Origin: WTGU01 sp965242855
GTDB taxonomy: Bacteria > Pseudomonadota > Alphaproteobacteria > UBA828
Direction of reading: 5' to 3'
Assembly: GCA_965242855.1 (NCBI GenBank)
Contig: OZ251509.1
Location: forward strand, 1,922,001-1,986,000
Length of the DNA stretch: 64,000 nucleotides
Shown: in pieces, positions 16,117 to 29,154 of the stretch
Numbering within the stretch: position 1 is the stretch's first letter
Layout of the letters: each line of letters begins with the position of its first letter
Translations under genes and position numbers: made by a program
Notes under the pieces: model-generated
Databases searched by the model: none
What the model was told of the DNA's origin: nothing
What the model saw: the letters and a program-made list of their open reading frames with translations, nothing else

Positions 16117-19026
16117 TCATAGCTCCAAATCGTGATCGATGCTCCGCGGTTGCAGGACATTCTCGATTTCCGGCGTCGGCATCCGTTCCCGCTCTTGCGA
16201 CACGGGCAAACCATTTCCCCGATTGGCGCTCGGGCCCGCGCCCCGTCCCGCAGCCGGGCTTGTGGCTTGCTCCAACTCGATCGCCTCCAGCGCCGCGATG
16301 CGCTCGCCGGTGGCGTCCTCCAGGCGCTCGCGCAATGCGTTCCGGTCGTCGGTGACCAGCTCCGCGCGGTCCCTGGCCCGGCTGATCTCGACGTAGAGGG
16401 TCTTCTGCGTGGTCAGGTGCGGATGGTTGGCCTCCATCGCCGCGATCACCGTATCCACGGTGCGGCCCTGGAAGGCGTGGACGGTGGAGGCCCAGGCGCG
16501 GTCGACGTGCCGCAGCTGGGGATCGTCCTTGCGCATGTCGAGGCTTCGTCCGTCCTCCAGGCGCAACGTCACCGTCGCACCCTTCACCTTGACCACCTCC
16601 GCTGTCGCGCTGTTGACCACTTCGTGCCTCGCGTCGTTCCGGGTCCATCGGATGCGATCGCCTTGACGGAGCTCCATCTCCTCGACGCGATAGACCTCGA
16701 CCCCGCCGGTTCTACCGGCGAGCCTGTAGGGGTCCCAGGCGACGACCGAGCCATCCTTGCCCATAAGGTTCACGGTGCCGGCCCCATGGTCGACGCCGAC
16801 GACGCGCAACTCGTCGCCTTTCTCGACCCCGAGCCGCCTGTAGGCGCGGTGGAACGCGACCATATGCCCCGCCGCGTAGTTGGCGGCGAGCGCCTTCTCC
16901 GCCCGCGTGTAGCCGAGCGAGACCAAGCGTTCGGTCTCCATCGCCGGCCCCGCGATCGCGCCATCGCGGATCAACCGCTCGCGGATGATGTCGTTGATCT
17001 CCTCGCGCAGCGCGTGGCTCGGGGCTATCAGTCCGGCGTTCCCGCGCTCGGAGGCCGAGAGCCGGAGCCAGCGGGCGGCGGCCGCGCCGGCGAGATTGTC
17101 GGCCTTCACCTCCGCGACGTTGGAGCCGAGCTTCTCGAAGGCCTTGCGCACGTCGCCCGCGAGGCTGGCCTCGACAGCGGCCTTCAGGTCCGGTTCGCGC
17201 TGACGCATGATCTCGTCCATCGTCTCGGTCTTCATTCCCGCCCGCTGCAACTGCGCGAAGGGCTTGCCGGCATCGACCGCATCGAGCTGCTTCTCGTCGC
17301 CGACCAGCACCACGCGGGGAATGCGCAAGGCGTTGGCGATCCGCAGCAGGTCGCGGGCCTGGACGGTGGAGGCGAGCGAGCCCTCGTCAACCACCAGCAC
17401 GGTCTTCTCGAACGCCGTGCGCATCGTCCGTTCGCCCTTGACCGTGAGCCGCCCCTCGGCGACGCCGGCGTTGCGGGCGAGGAAGCGTTGCAACGTCTCG
17501 CTTTCGATCCCGGCTTCGCTCTCCAGGGTCCGTGCGGCCGAGGCAGACGGCGCCAATCCTCTGACCTCGAACCCGCGCTTTTCGAGGAGGGCGCGGGCGC
17601 GGTTCAGCATCCTGGTCTTGCCGGTTCCCGCGTAGCCCTGAACGCCCACTGTCCGATCCTTTGCCGACAGGATCAGCTTCACCGCGTCCTTCTGCCCGGC
17701 CGTGAGGGGACCGTTGCGCAGTGCCTTGTCGACGGCGCGACCACGCATGGCGGCAACGCCCCGGTCCCGACCCGCGCGCATCAGGGCGACGGTTTCCTTC
17801 TCGTCGGCGACCGCCTTGTCGGTGGTGAGCGATTGTCCCGGAACGGGCAGGTTCGCGGCGTGCAACGTCCCGGCCTTTTCCAACCGCGTTACCGCGTTCT
17901 CGGCCTCGCCGATCGCCACCGCACCGGGGCGCCGGGCGAGCATGGCAGCCAGCAGGTCAGTACGCGAGAACACCGCCTCGCGTTCCGAGAGATGCGCCAC
18001 CGCCCACGCCGCCGCCCGGTCGGCCTCTGCGGCTCTTCCCGAACCCTGACGATCGTCGGAAGGGCCGGCGGCGGCGTGGCCGGATCCTTTGCCGACCTCC
18101 CGATGCGCGGCTTGGGCCGTGAGCGTCCGCGCATCGAAGCCGAGATCGGCGGCTTGGTTCTTCCAACTCTCCCGGAGTGCGTCCTTGTCGACGTCGCGCT
18201 TGTGGGCGCGGGTCATCAGCGCCGCGCGCTGGGCGAGGCTCTGGTTCTCGGAAGGATCGCCGAGACCGTGCTTCGCCATCACCACCTCGATCTCGGCGCG
18301 CCGCGTCGAGAACGCCTCGATCACCTTGCGTGGTACGCCCGCGATCTCGAAGCGCCCGTCGGCATGGGTCTTCTCGATGCGGTAGCCGAGTGCGCCCAAC
18401 TCCCGCGCCAGTTCGCTCCGGTACATGGCGCCGATCAGCATCTTAGAGGCGTAGAGCTTTTCGTTGGCCATGGTGCGCCACTTGCCGTCTTCGCCCCGGA
18501 CCATGTTGGCGATCACGGCATGGGTATGGAGTTGCGGGTCGAGATTGCGCGAGGTGTCGTGCCGGAAGGTGGCGGCGACCATGCTCTGGCCGTCGGCGCG
18601 GACCATGCGGCCCGTCTCCGGGTCCTTCATCCGGGTCTCGACGACGTTGCTCTCGATCCAGGCGAGGGTGCGCGTCACCGCTCGGTCGTGCGCTGCGACG
18701 ACGCGCCCGTCGCCGCCGATCAGGGCCGCAAGGGAGACGGACTTCGGAGCGGAGAACGTGACGTCCCGCCCGGGGCGGTGATGGACGTTGCCTTCCTTGT
18801 CCCTGCGCCCGAGCCGACGGCCGGTTCCGTCCGGGACTTTGCCCGCCAGCACGTCCTTGAACGTGTCCGCATCGACGGGGCCTTCGAGGCCGAGCGCCTC
18901 GGCGCCCTTGCCGAACCAGGCGCTGGCGTTCCGGTGGGCGGGATCGTCCCTGGCGTAGTAGCCGTCGCGTTCGTAGTAGGCGACGCCCTGGGCGGGCGAG
19001 GCGACGGCGCCGATGGAAGCGACCAT
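16117..19026 (-). CDS. MobF-family conjugative relaxase/helicase (TrwC/TraI-like)
   Basis: 969 aa. The N-terminal ~300 residues are the relaxase: tyrosines in VAYYERDGYYARDD, the scaffold GRDVTFSAPKSVSLAAL and the metal-binding histidines in LDPQLHTHAVIANM. The C-terminal half is a RecD-like helicase with Walker A GYAGTGKTRML and Walker B TVLVVDEGSLAS. It nicks oriT, stays bound to the 5' end and unwinds DNA during transfer. The start follows the coupling-protein gene by one base. No type IV secretion genes are nearby, so this is probably a mobilisable rather than self-transmissible element. Confidence 0.92.
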   Translation of the reverse strand: MVASIGAVASPAQGVAYYERDGYYARDDPAHRNASAWFGKGAEALGLEGPVDADTFKDVLAGKVPDGTGRRLGRRDKEGNVHHRPGRDVTFSAPKSVSLAALIGGDGRVVAAHDRAVTRTLAWIESNVVETRMKDPETGRMVRADGQSMVAATFRHDTSRNLDPQLHTHAVIANMVRGEDGKWRTMANEKLYASKMLIGAMYRSELARELGALGYRIEKTHADGRFEIAGVPRKVIEAFSTRRAEIEVVMAKHGLGDPSENQSLAQRAALMTRAHKRDVDKDALRESWKNQAADLGFDARTLTAQAAHREVGKGSGHAAAGPSDDRQGSGRAAEADRAAAWAVAHLSEREAVFSRTDLLAAMLARRPGAVAIGEAENAVTRLEKAGTLHAANLPVPGQSLTTDKAVADEKETVALMRAGRDRGVAAMRGRAVDKALRNGPLTAGQKDAVKLILSAKDRTVGVQGYAGTGKTRMLNRARALLEKRGFEVRGLAPSASAARTLESEAGIESETLQRFLARNAGVAEGRLTVKGERTMRTAFEKTVLVVDEGSLASTVQARDLLRIANALRIPRVVLVGDEKQLDAVDAGKPFAQLQRAGMKTETMDEIMRQREPDLKAAVEASLAGDVRKAFEKLGSNVAEVKADNLAGAAAARWLRLSASERGNAGLIAPSHALREEINDIIRERLIRDGAIAGPAMETERLVSLGYTRAEKALAANYAAGHMVAFHRAYRRLGVEKGDELRVVGVDHGAGTVNLMGKDGSVVAWDPYRLAGRTGGVEVYRVEEMELRQGDRIRWTRNDARHEVVNSATAEVVKVKGATVTLRLEDGRSLDMRKDDPQLRHVDRAWASTVHAFQGRTVDTVIAAMEANHPHLTTQKTLYVEISRARDRAELVTDDRNALRERLEDATGERIAALEAIELEQATSPAAGRGAGPSANRGNGLPVSQERERMPTPEIENVLQPRSIDHDLEL

Positions 19027-19027
19027 C

Positions 19028-20080
19028 TCAGATACGGATCATTCGACCCTTCGGCTTGGCGCCGTCGGGGCTTTTCCTTCCTCGCATGTCCGCCCGGTTC
19101 TCGGTCGTGCCCGGCGGCCTGCCGTCGTCATTCGGCCCAGCGTCAAGATCGACATCGGTTCGCGCAGCTCTTCCGACCACTGTTCCGTCGGCGCCGGCAT
19201 CCTCCGCGAACGACAACCCCGGCTGTGTTGCCTCCAGCGGTTCGGCATCGGCTTCCAAACCTTCCGCGTTCGGGTCCGTCCGCATGATTTCCGCATCCCC
19301 CGCAAGCGGTTCGGATTCCCACAGGTCGACCTCGGCCTCCGCCTCGGGCGCCTGTTCGATGGCCTCGTTCGCCTCGTCCGGCCGCTCCGCCCAATCGTCT
19401 TCCGGCATCTCGACCCGTCCGGCGCCGGTTTCTCCTTCCGCCCTCGGCGCGAACCGCTCGGCGACCTTGGGGCGTTTCGCGTATCGCAGCCTGATGCGGG
19501 CGACGGGCCAGCCGCCGGGGAACTTGAAGGGGAAGATGCGGCAGGGCCGGTCGGAGCCATGTCCGAACCGCCGCCGGAGACGGAGGCGCAAGGGCGCGAC
19601 GCGACGGCGGAGTTGGCGCGCTGAGACCAGTTCACCGCCGCGCAGGCGGCGTCCGCGCTTGAGCCTGCCGCCTGCGTAGTGGAGCCCGGCGAGGGCGGCG
19701 ACGGCGATGCCGGCGCCGATCCCCAATCCGATCAGAGCGGCATCGAGGAGGTCGTCGATCATGCGTTCGCGCAGGGCGAGCAGCGGCGGGTGGTTGGCGA
19801 TGGCGCCGAGGGTCACGGTTTCGGTTCGGCCGTTCGGGTGGCGTATCTCCTTGGGGCGTCGGGGGCTCAGGCCTGCGTCGATGAGGGTCTCGGAGAGCAC
19901 GAGCATGCCGACCGCGTACCACTGATGGGTGGTGATGGTGTGCGACGCCTTCCATGTGGCGGCGCCTGCGGCGCCGATGAGGGCGGCGGCGAGGGCCATG
20001 CCGAGGAGCTTTCGCCAGGTGCGCAAGCCCCGGGCGGCGGCGCAGACGCCGCGCCCGGTATCGCCGCCCGCCCCGGTCAC
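19028..20080 (-). pseudogene. TraD-like coupling protein lacking its ATPase core
   Basis: 350 aa with a GTG start. The N-terminal ~165 residues resemble the membrane region of MobF-associated TraD proteins: a hydrophobic helix (LGMALAAALIGAAG), THQWYAVGMLVLSETLIDAG, a second hydrophobic helix and GRRLRGGELVSARQLRRRV. The next segment (GGWPVARIRLRYAKRPKVA) resembles the C-terminal end of such proteins, followed by an acidic tail. No Walker A or B motif exists anywhere, and the length is well below the roughly 600 residues I would expect. An in-frame internal deletion is the simplest reading. It lies directly upstream of mobF, as expected for a coupling protein. Confidence 0.55.
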
Positions 20081-20214
20081 GGCGCGCCCGCTTCAGCGGC
20101 TTCGGTCTCGGGACCGCGTGCGCCGTCCGTCGCCGTTCCTTCGGACCGGGCCGTGTCGTCTGCGCTGCTGAGCCCGCCGGAAGCGGCGCGCGGGACTTGC
20201 GTATCGTCGGCCAT
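20077..20214 (-). CDS. 45-aa small protein upstream of the TraD-like gene
   Basis: Begins MADDTQVPRAASGG and ends in a Glu/Ala-rich tail; its TGA overlaps the GTG start of the next gene. It is acidic with no recognised domain. The overlap is the only real support. An in-frame ATG lies four codons upstream, at 20226. Confidence 0.3.
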   Translation of the reverse strand: MADDTQVPRAASGGLSSADDTARSEGTATDGARGPETEAAEAGAP

Positions 20215-20745
20215 GAACACGAACATGGATAGAACATATGACTCCTGCAACACGGTCAAGAAGCGGATTTCCGGCGGAATTGCGACAAACCCGCGCGGAC
20301 TTGCGACGGCGTGCGACCGGGTACGGGAAAAAGTTTCCGGCTCCGCTCCGCCCGGCGAAACATTCGAGGTCCGGCGCTGCGTTCTCCCGAAACGCGCCAC
20401 CGCCTTGCGGCCGGCCCCCGGTGGTCATTCGATCGACGGCGCAAGCGCGACGGAGCGCACTTGGTCGATCCCTCGCCGTCGCCTACGGCAGGCTGTGTTC
20501 GGGTGTGAGACCCTATCGCCGCGAGGCGGTGGCGTGCGCGTAATGCAGGGCCGAGCCGCTGCGGTGCTTGAGCGTATGCAGGAAGCGAGGCGAGTGTTGA
20601 TGCGGAACGAGGCGCACGCCGCTCCCTACAGGGTGGTCCGAGTTACTGGGTGACGATGTGCAACGGGTGGTACGAACAGGACCCTGCGATTGTGGCGCAA
20701 TGTCGGCTTTGCGTGGGGGCAAGGAAAGCATCGCGCATTGCACCG
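20215..20745. other. 531-bp intergenic region between the mobilisation genes and hsdR
   Basis: No supportable gene. It sits upstream of the mobilisation genes and downstream of the long restriction operon. By position it is the best place to look for the relaxase nick site, but I found no diagnostic inverted repeat. Confidence 0.35.
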
Positions 20746-23942
<3,197 letters not shown>

Positions 23943-23946
<4 letters not shown>

Positions 23947-25673
23947 CCGTCGCTCGCCGGCGCGGCGCTCTCCGCGACGCGCGCGATCGCGTCCAGTTTC
24001 TCGCCGATCTCGGGATCAATCTCGTCCTCGGGAACGTGGTCGGCGAGCGCGTGGAAGTTCTTCTTGTCCATCAGGTTGGGGATGCCGATCTTCTCGAAGT
24101 AGGCCTTGAAGAGCGGGGTCAGGAATTCGTCGCTCGCCTTCACGTCCTCGCCCCACGGCGATCCCTTGCCCAAGGTCTCCAGAGCCTTGCCGACCTCCGC
24201 GATGGCCTCGCCCATGGCTGTCAGCCGCTTGTCCACCTCGGCACCGGTCAAAAGGGGCTTCGACTCCGCCGACGCGCGCGCGTAGGCTTCGAGAGTCGAC
24301 TCCGTGCAAAGGTAATTCTCGATCTCCCGTCTTTTCCAGACCAGATGCTCGAGCGGCGGACTGCTCGGGGCTCCGCCTTCCAGACGGTCGAAGAGGGCCA
24401 CGCCCTCGAGGCCGGGGAGCGCCTCCCGGAGGCCGTGAAAGTGGCGCGCGGCGGCCGGCGGCCGGTTCCCGACGTAACGGACGAAGGGCCGTTCCAGTGC
24501 CCGAACGGCGTCGTCCTTGCCGAGTCTCCTGGCGAAGGCCTGCAATACCGCCAAGTCCGTCGAACCTTCGAGGTAGAGCACCCATCCGGTTTGCTCGGCT
24601 TGGTAGTATTGATCGAATCCGATCTCCGCGAGCGCCTTGCGCACTTGGCTACGCTCGCCCCCGATGCGGTGCGGTCCGCCGACGAAGGCGATGACCAGAT
24701 CCTTCCCGGCAGCTTCGTTCAGGAGCACCTCGGAATGGCTGGCGGCGATGATCTGGTTGCCGCTGTCCGAGGCGACCTCGGTTATCAGGCCGTATATCTG
24801 GCGCTGGCGGAGGATTTCGAGATGCGCGTCGGGTTCGTCCAGCAGGATGACTGCGCCGGGGTTGGCGTACATGTAGGCGAGGATCAGGAGGGTCTGCTGC
24901 AACCCTCGCCCGCTCGACGAGAGATCGAGGGCCACGCCGTGCTCGCGATACCCCATGGTGATCTCTCCCCGCTCCTCCACGTAGCGGGGCTTGTCGAGCG
25001 TCATCCCGAAGAGCGCCTCGATCCGCGCCACCAGCGACTCCCACCGGTCGGGCCTCTCGTCGACGACGCGGAAGCACAGGTTGCGAAGGACCTCGGCCGT
25101 GCGGCCTTCGCCTACCCGCACGTTCACGGCGCCCTGGTCGAGCCGCGTCTCCGTGGCGGCGAGACCGGACATGGGAGGAAGGAAGGCGACGCGAACGGAA
25201 CCCGCTTCATTCGGGATCGACATCCGCTCGGGGTGTTTGCCCTCGTCGAGCCGCAGGGGACGGCAATAGAACGACTCCTCGTTGGCGTAGTCGAATTCGA
25301 GGCCGCACGTCCAGGCCTTGGCCTCGTCGATTCCCTCGACGACGACCTCGATCCGCACGTTGTTCGTCCACGCACGGCCCTCGACGCGCCGGCTGTCCCG
25401 CACATGCAGGCCGCGCCACAGGTGGACGGCGCTCGGATGGGGAATGGCGAACAGGTCCCTGCGGTTGACCGTCACGCCGGGGCGCTTTTCCGGCGCGCTC
25501 TTGCCCGCGCGCTTCTCGTTCCACCGTTTGACGCCGATGTCCCACAGGGCCAGGGCCTGCATGGCCGAGGTCTTCCCCGAATTGTTCGGGCCGATGAACA
25601 CGACGGGGTTTCCCAACTCGACCTCGACCTCGCCGAAGCGTTTGAAGTTACGGATGGTGAGCTTGGTGAGCAT
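23943..25673 (-). CDS. OLD-family ATPase/TOPRIM nuclease
   Basis: 576 aa. The N-terminal ABC-type ATPase begins LTKLTIRNFKRFGEVEVELG with Walker A FIGPNNSGKTSAMQAL; the signature region is SSSGRGLQQTLLILAYMYA and Walker B is AVILLDEPDAHLE. The C-terminal TOPRIM domain starts WVLYLEGSTDLAVLQAFA, with the catalytic Glu. OLD nucleases such as P2 Old and GajA of Gabija act in phage defence; no UvrD-like GajB helicase is adjacent. It has a GGGAG ribosome site and is coupled to hsdR by ATGA, so it is probably an auxiliary module of this type I locus. Confidence 0.85.
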
Positions 25674-25687
25674 CGGATGTCTCCCGC

Positions 25688-25705
25688 GGAACCGGCGCCG
25701 GTTCC
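25688..25705. promoter_or_regulatory. perfect 18-bp palindrome between the DUF4276 and OLD genes
   Basis: GGAACCGGCGCCGGTTCC lies in the 39-bp gap before the OLD gene. It could be an operator or an intercistronic RNA hairpin; by eye the two cannot be separated. Confidence 0.45.
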
Positions 25706-25712
25706 ACGCCCG

Positions 25713-26333
25713 TCACGCGGTCGCCTCGATCAAGGCGTCGCGGAAGGCCGCGAAACTCCGCGAACGGTTGTGCGCCGGATCGATGTTGGGGGCGATGGCG
25801 CGCGCAGCTTCGATCTTGCGCAACCCGTTTTTGAAATGGTCGCGTTTCTTCAGGATACGCTCGAACGCCTCCCAGGTGCCGCCCTGGACGGCGTCCGGGT
25901 CGCGGTAACGCGCTTGATTCGGGGTGTTGCGCGGGACTCCCGGATAGGCTTGGCGCACCGCCTCCCAATCGCCGAAATACCATGCCTCCAATTCCTCGAT
26001 GGCGATGCGGTTGACCACTTGCCACAGCCCGCCCCGGGCTCGTGAGCGCGTGAGCAGGTCCGCATCGGCCGCCGCCTTTTCGAGCCGCGTCTTGAGCGCA
26101 TGGCAATCGTCGTCATCACGGTCGACCACGACGACGAGTCGGCATTCGTTGGGTAGCCAACGCCTGTAACCGCGCAAGCGACTTCCCAACTTCCGCAGCA
26201 GATCCCGTTTGCCCTGGAACACACGGCATTCGAACGTGCAGCCTTCCGGGAGAACCCGCGGAAGCAGACCTCGCAGGAAAGCCTCCATCGACGGCTCTTC
26301 AACCAGAAATTCCAGGCGCCGCGCCGCCGTCAC
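25713..26333 (-). CDS. DUF4276 protein, TOPRIM-like
   Basis: 206 aa from a GTG overlapping the AAA gene stop (GTGA). TOPRIM-like features are an N-terminal strand ending in Glu (RLEFLVEEPSMEAFL) and an acidic strand end (LVVVVDRDDDDCHALK), followed by the family signature AIEELEAWYFGDWEAV and KRDHFKNGLRKIEAA. With the separate ATPase upstream it looks like an OLD nuclease split into two polypeptides. The role in defence is inferred from context. Confidence 0.75.
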   Translation of the reverse strand: MTAARRLEFLVEEPSMEAFLRGLLPRVLPEGCTFECRVFQGKRDLLRKLGSRLRGYRRWLPNECRLVVVVDRDDDDCHALKTRLEKAAADADLLTRSRARGGLWQVVNRIAIEELEAWYFGDWEAVRQAYPGVPRNTPNQARYRDPDAVQGGTWEAFERILKKRDHFKNGLRKIEAARAIAPNIDPAHNRSRSFAAFRDALIEATA

Positions 26334-27568
26334 CGGCGTTCTCCGCCGGGTGCCGGGGCACCATGCCGGGTCAACGGATCGCCGACGCCGAAATAGCCCT
26401 CCATCCAGAGATCGCCGAGCTGCGCGCCGGCCTTCATGAAATCGGGCACGCCATCGAGGTCGGCGGCGCGCCGCGCCCGCGTGTGGCCCTTTTCGTCCCG
26501 CCACAGGACGCGCACCTGTTCGGGCTTCAGCGCGTTCAGGAAGAACGGCGAATGGGTGGTGACGAGCAGCTGCGTGCGCTCGCTGGCCGCGCCGCATTCC
26601 TCCGCCAGTTCGTGCAGCAGGCGCGGATGCAGGAAGTTTTCGGGCTCCTCGATGCCGATGAAGAGCGGTGGTTCCGGGTCGTGCAGCAACGCCAGATAGG
26701 CCAGCATCTTCAGTGTGCCGTCGGAAGCGAAGCGCGCCAGGATCGGGTGGCTGAACGGCGCGTCCTTGATTTGCAGCAGCAGCCGGCCGTCCGGCATGGC
26801 CTCGGCCAGCACGCGCTCGATGCGCGGCACGCGCCGGCGTAACGTTTCGAAGATGCGATTGAGCCGCTTCGGATGCCGCTCGCTCAGATACTGGATGACG
26901 TTGGCGAGGTTGTCGCCGGTCGGGGTCAGACGTTCTTGCGGACCCGCCTCGGGCTGGCCGCGCGCGCTGTCGGCCGAGAGGTAGGATACGTGCCAGCCCA
27001 TGATGAAGTCGCGCAGCGCCGCCACGCGCGGATGATCCTGGAACTGCCCGAGCGCATTGACCGCCAGCAGGTCAGGCGATTTGAGCGGGATCTCCCGCCT
27101 TTCGTCTTCCGCGTCGGGTCTGTCCCCACTGGTCGCCCGGCCTTCGCCGTTCCGGTACTCCAGGAAGCGGAACGGTCGCCCCCGTGCGCCCCTCGTCCAC
27201 TGTAGCCATTCGTGCGTGACCGTCGGCGCGCCGGCTCGGTCGTCCACTTCCAGATGATAGTCGATGCGTGGCGTTCGAGGCCGCTCCCTGTATCTCAACT
27301 CGATGATGATCGGCCCTTCGGCGTCGCGGGTCCTGAGCTCCCTGGCCCGCCCGCGCCGGTCCCAGGAGCGCCGCAGGCCGGACTCGAAGCACTCCGCCAG
27401 GAACGCGAACACGTCGAACACCGTGGATTTGCCGCTGCCGTTGGGGCCCAACAACACCGTCATCGGCGTCAGTTTCGTGATCTCGACGTTCCGCAAGGCC
27501 CGGAAGTTCCGCACCTTCAGGTATTCGATGCGCGGCGGCGCGGCGTCCCGTGACGTCATTCGGTTCAT
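26330..27568 (-). CDS. AAA (ABC/SMC-like) ATPase paired with DUF4276
   Basis: 412 aa. The N-terminus is IEYLKVRNFRALRNVEITKL with Walker A VLLGPNGSGKSTVFDVFAFL. Later elements are SDGTLKMLAYLALLHD (signature-like), PLFIGIEEPENFLHPRLLHE (Walker B plus D-loop) and LLVTTHSPFFLNALKPEQV (H-loop). All parts of a functional ATPase are present. It is coupled to the TOPRIM-like gene, the same domain pair as the single-chain OLD protein two genes downstream, so the operon holds two versions of this architecture. Confidence 0.85.
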   Translation of the reverse strand: MNRMTSRDAAPPRIEYLKVRNFRALRNVEITKLTPMTVLLGPNGSGKSTVFDVFAFLAECFESGLRRSWDRRGRARELRTRDAEGPIIIELRYRERPRTPRIDYHLEVDDRAGAPTVTHEWLQWTRGARGRPFRFLEYRNGEGRATSGDRPDAEDERREIPLKSPDLLAVNALGQFQDHPRVAALRDFIMGWHVSYLSADSARGQPEAGPQERLTPTGDNLANVIQYLSERHPKRLNRIFETLRRRVPRIERVLAEAMPDGRLLLQIKDAPFSHPILARFASDGTLKMLAYLALLHDPEPPLFIGIEEPENFLHPRLLHELAEECGAASERTQLLVTTHSPFFLNALKPEQVRVLWRDEKGHTRARRAADLDGVPDFMKAGAQLGDLWMEGYFGVGDPLTRHGAPAPGGERR

Positions 27569-27674
27569 ATCCCCGCTTTCATCAATCTGGAAGAATCATT
27601 GTACCGCCGACTTCCCCGAAACGGGCTTCGACCGCGATGCCGCCCCGCGCGGCTCCGAATTTTCGGCGAGGGGG

Positions 27675-28880
27675 TCATGGGCGCGTCCAGTACTCCACCG
27701 GCTTCGACAGGAAGTCGTCGATCGCGATGCCGTCGCCGCCGACCAGCAACATGCGCGCCGGCCGGAAGGCCGCGGCGAAGGCGGCCATCCCCGGCGCCGT
27801 GTCGCGGGCGCGCCCGCTCTTGACCTCGATCGCCGTTGTCGCATCGCCCGCGCGGACCACGAAATCGACCTCGCGATTGCGCTCGCGCCAGTAGAACAGA
27901 TCGCACGCCCCGCTCGCCGCCGCGTTCGCCAAGTGGGCGCCCACGGCGGATTCGACCAGCCGTCCCCAGAACGCGCCATCCTTCCGGGCACGCGCCAGGG
28001 TGAGGCCGCATCCGGCGGTCATCAAGGCGGTGTTGAGGACTTGCAGCTTCGGGCTGGAACCCCGCCGCCGCGCCGCCGCGCCGGCGTATTTCGGCAGCCC
28101 CGTCAACATGCCCGCGCCCGCCAGCAGGTCGAGATAATGGGCGAGCGTCGTCGTGTTGCCGGCTTCCTGGAGCTGGCCCAGCATCTTGTTGTAGGAGAGG
28201 ATCTGCCCCGAATACGCGCAGCCGAGCGCGAACAGGCGGCGCAGCAGCGCCGGCTTGTCGATCCGGGTCAGCAACAGCATGTCGCGGGCGACGGTCGTTT
28301 CCACGAGCGAATCGAGGACGTAGCGCGACCAGCGGGCCGGCTGCCTCGCCAGCGGCGCGGCGCCGGGATAGGCGCCGTAGAACAGGTATCGTTCAAGGGA
28401 CCATCCGAACGCCGCCCGCATCTCGACAAAGCTCCAATGCGGCAGATGCAGGCGCTCGAAGCGGCCGGCGAGGCTCTCGGTCAGGCCGCGAGCGAGCAAC
28501 AGGGGCGCCGAACCGAGCACCACTACCTTCAGCCGGCGTCCGCTCCGGGTGTCCTCGTCCCACAGGCGCTTGACGGACTCCGCCCAGTCGGGGGCCTTCT
28601 GAACCTCGTCCAGAACGAGCAACGCGCCCTCGCGGTCGGCGTCGTCGGCCAGGAGCCGCGCCGCGTCCCATTGCTGCGCGATCCATTCCGGGCTGCGCAG
28701 GGTCGGCTCGTCGGCGCTGGCGAAGCGATGGGGCAGACCGGACCGCTCGGCGACCTGCACAGCCAGGGTAGTCTTGCCCACTTGCCGCGCCCCGGTGACG
28801 ACCTGGAGGAACCGGCGCGGTTCCCGCAGACGGTCGAGCAAGGCGGCGGCCTGGGGCCGCGTGTAGTCCCGATTACTCAT
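27675..28880 (-). CDS. AAA_14 / DUF4143 ATPase
   Basis: 401 aa. The N-terminus contains Walker A VVTGARQVGKTTLAVQVAE and Walker B LLVLDEVQKAPDW, then sensor VVVLGSAPLLLARG. The C-terminal DUF4143 domain ends with a nuclease-like core (REVDFVVRAGDATTAIEVKS) holding D and ExK-type residues. The family is widespread and poorly understood; the D...ExK pattern makes nuclease activity possible. Two inverted repeats surround its start (28873-28915). Confidence 0.85.
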   Translation of the reverse strand: MSNRDYTRPQAAALLDRLREPRRFLQVVTGARQVGKTTLAVQVAERSGLPHRFASADEPTLRSPEWIAQQWDAARLLADDADREGALLVLDEVQKAPDWAESVKRLWDEDTRSGRRLKVVVLGSAPLLLARGLTESLAGRFERLHLPHWSFVEMRAAFGWSLERYLFYGAYPGAAPLARQPARWSRYVLDSLVETTVARDMLLLTRIDKPALLRRLFALGCAYSGQILSYNKMLGQLQEAGNTTTLAHYLDLLAGAGMLTGLPKYAGAAARRRGSSPKLQVLNTALMTAGCGLTLARARKDGAFWGRLVESAVGAHLANAAASGACDLFYWRERNREVDFVVRAGDATTAIEVKSGRARDTAPGMAAFAAAFRPARMLLVGGDGIAIDDFLSKPVEYWTRP

Positions 28881-28915
28881 TACAGTGAGTAAAATTACTC
28901 AATCAAGGGAGTAAT
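28873..28915. promoter_or_regulatory. two nested TTACTC/GAGTAA inverted repeats at the start of the DUF4143 ATPase gene
   Basis: TTACTCA (28873-28879) faces TGAGTAA (28886-28892); ATTACTC (28894-28900) faces GAGTAAT (28909-28915). The first overlaps the start codon (28878-28880). The patch is AT-rich in GC-rich surroundings, as expected of a promoter with operator sites. Confidence 0.55.
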
Positions 28916-29005
28916 TGGAAGAGAGGAGCCGACGGAAGGAGGCGGCCGGCACCCGGGTCCAGGGGCGCTCCGTGCCGGAGCGGGAGCATCGGCCCGTCTC
29001 CATCT

Positions 29006-29112
29006 TCTCCCTCCCCCTATCAGGGGGAGGTCGGGAGGGGGTAACCGGTTGGCGGCGTTTGTTCCGGCGGTGGTCGTCGTTCCCGGCCTCCCCCCTCGTT
29101 CGAGGGGGGAGG
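29006..29112. repeat. GC-rich interspersed palindromic repeats, two copies
   Basis: CTCCCCCTATCAGGGGGAGG plus TCGGGAGGGGGT (29010-29042) and CCTCCCCCCTCGTTCGAGGG plus GGGAGGA (29088-29114, approximate). The copies fill most of the gene-free 28916-29154 interval between the DUF4143 and TPR genes. Confidence 0.75.
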
Positions 29113-29154
29113 AGGACACGCGGGGAGACCCGTTCCGAAGACGCGGGAGCGCCT

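Noticed and set aside
16132..19287. 1051-codon plus-strand open frame
   Set aside because: Antisense to the clear MobF relaxase gene.
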